Source: Pirellulales bacterium (lineage in GTDB: Bacteria; Planctomycetota; Planctomycetia; Pirellulales; Thermoguttaceae). From it: a DNA stretch of 6,465 nucleotides. Positions 6,132 through 6,465 of the stretch are shown piece after piece. Each line of letters opens with the position of its first letter. Positions within the stretch are counted from its first letter, which is position 1. The notes beneath the pieces were generated by a model. That model was not told the origin of the DNA. It saw only the letters and a program-made list of their open reading frames with translations, and ran no database searches. The stretch spans positions 1 through 6,465 of the forward strand of contig JAUWWA010000111.1 of assembly GCA_030617125.1 (NCBI GenBank), read 5' to 3'. A program made the position numbers and the translations under genes.

Positions 6132-6465
6132 ATCGTTGACGGCGCCGTGGCCGCAAGTGTGGGACAGGGAAGTGGGATCAGTGGAATGCCCTGCTTAGCG
6201 CATTCCATGACAGCCAGCGCCTCGCTTTCGCTGAGGCGCATCGGACTCGTCGAAGAAACGTAACACATCACAAGCGGCTCTTGGTGCAACGCTTCCTTAC
6301 TGCCGCGAATAATCGTGGCGATTTCAGCGACGGCGGCCACTTCGTCCGGCCCGCTGGCAGTGATATCGGTGGGCTTGGTCGAGTTGCGAAGCGCATTGAC
6401 AAACCGCAGTACGTTCTTGATCTCCACGCCAATCTCGGCCGACCAACTCAAATCCTCCAGAAGGA
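6125..6465 (-). pseudogene. trimethylamine methyltransferase (MttB) family fragment
   Basis: The minus-strand frame is open from the window edge and encodes about 113 residues that match the middle of MttB/MtgB-type proteins. A segment with NALRNSTKPTDITASGPDEV is followed by IIRGSKEALHQEPLVM, then SSTSPMRLSESEAL, a small-residue stretch, and CPTLAATAPSTMAG. The order and spacing fit the family, in which TSPxTMAG precedes the barrel's second half. Intact members (about 480-510 residues) transfer a methyl group from a quaternary or tertiary amine to a corrinoid protein. The 5' part lies beyond the window. The 3' half is absent because the reading frame crosses the join into antisense symporter DNA. 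The pyrrolysine position of archaeal MttB would lie in the missing half, so whether this is a Pyl or non-Pyl member cannot be judged. Ordinary gene calling might produce a chimeric product ending at 5888. Confidence 0.75.

Larger units (their letters stand above)
5013..6139 (+). pseudogene. sodium:solute symporter (SSS family), frameshifted and 3'-truncated
   Basis: Both halves are clearly SSS-family membrane transporter. The first frame (5013-5594) gives 188 good residues: a first membrane helix, then TTDDYLLGGRNMSPW (29-43), LVSTLTYLALPGEM (53-66), and helices up to a TDVLQT segment. It then hits TGA at 5592-5594. The expected continuation GGAALTLSLITVKLGGVGAW resumes in another frame at 5579 and runs to TGA at 6137-6139, through SDQMAIQRYL and AAAMSSLSSGLNS. 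Restoring one base near 5577-5578 joins them into about 375 residues. Family members usually have 450-600 residues with 12-13 helices; here the text stops soon after the SGLNS region, so four or five C-terminal helices are missing. ATG 5013 was chosen over GTG 5001 because CGGAG (4997-5001) precedes it by 11 bases and the family begins close to MKPLDW. The intact parent would import a small solute with sodium, possibly the substrate of the upstream operon. As written it cannot be functional. Confidence 0.85.

Noticed and set aside
5888..6451. A 187-codon minus-strand frame taken as one complete gene
   Set aside because: Only its upstream part (to about 6125) resembles MttB proteins; the rest is antisense to conserved symporter sequence, and the frame extends upstream past its TTG to the window edge.
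1..6465. tRNA, rRNA, CRISPR arrays and insertion sequences
   Set aside because: No repeat-spacer pattern, cloverleaf-like segment, rRNA core motif, transposase motif or terminal inverted repeat was seen on either strand.

Overview
The window is GC-rich bacterial DNA with strong G/C preference at third codon positions. It holds a compact accessory catabolic locus for amino-sugar-like or N-acylated compounds. Lineage cannot be fixed from the sequence. My best guess is an environmental member of the Planctomycetota/Verrucomicrobiota/Lentisphaerota group, because that set of families (divergent NagB, neutral-ceramidase-like enzyme, SSS symporter, MttB-type methyltransferase) is familiar from such genomes. 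This is inference.

Layout. Positions 1-999 (minus) encode most of a class-III PLP aminotransferase that runs off the left edge. It diverges across about 190 bp from a plus-strand operon: an N-acetylglucosamine-6-phosphate deacetylase-like enzyme (nagA-like, 1190-2371), a NagB-fold glucosamine-6-phosphate deaminase-like protein (2409-3341), and a cytoplasmic neutral/alkaline-ceramidase-like metal amidase (3344-4660). The spacings are 37 and 2 bp, and each gene has its own ribosome binding site. A 352-bp gap (4661-5012) follows. It holds a plausible TTGACA promoter and an unexplained coding-like antisense tract. Next comes a sodium:solute symporter gene (5013-6139) that is broken twice: a one-base frameshift at about 5577, and loss of its 3' part at about 6125. 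There it abuts, tail to tail, an internal fragment of a trimethylamine-methyltransferase (MttB) family gene on the minus strand (6125-6465), which continues beyond the right edge.

How the genes may work together. The symporter would bring in an unphosphorylated substrate. The ceramidase-like amidase and the NagA-like enzyme would remove N-acyl groups, the NagB-like enzyme would isomerise or deaminate the amino sugar, and the divergent aminotransferase would handle amino-group transfer. No PTS component or sugar kinase is present. The most notable signal is that the NagB-like protein keeps three of four catalytic positions (Asp105, His179, Glu184) but appears to have lost all the elements that bind the substrate phosphate, and has Thr for the fourth catalytic residue. 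This suggests an altered, possibly non-phosphorylated, substrate. The NagA-like enzyme keeps the phosphate-binding Arg, so the picture is not uniform.

The right-hand third looks rearranged or decayed. Sequencing or assembly error cannot be excluded from the sequence alone.
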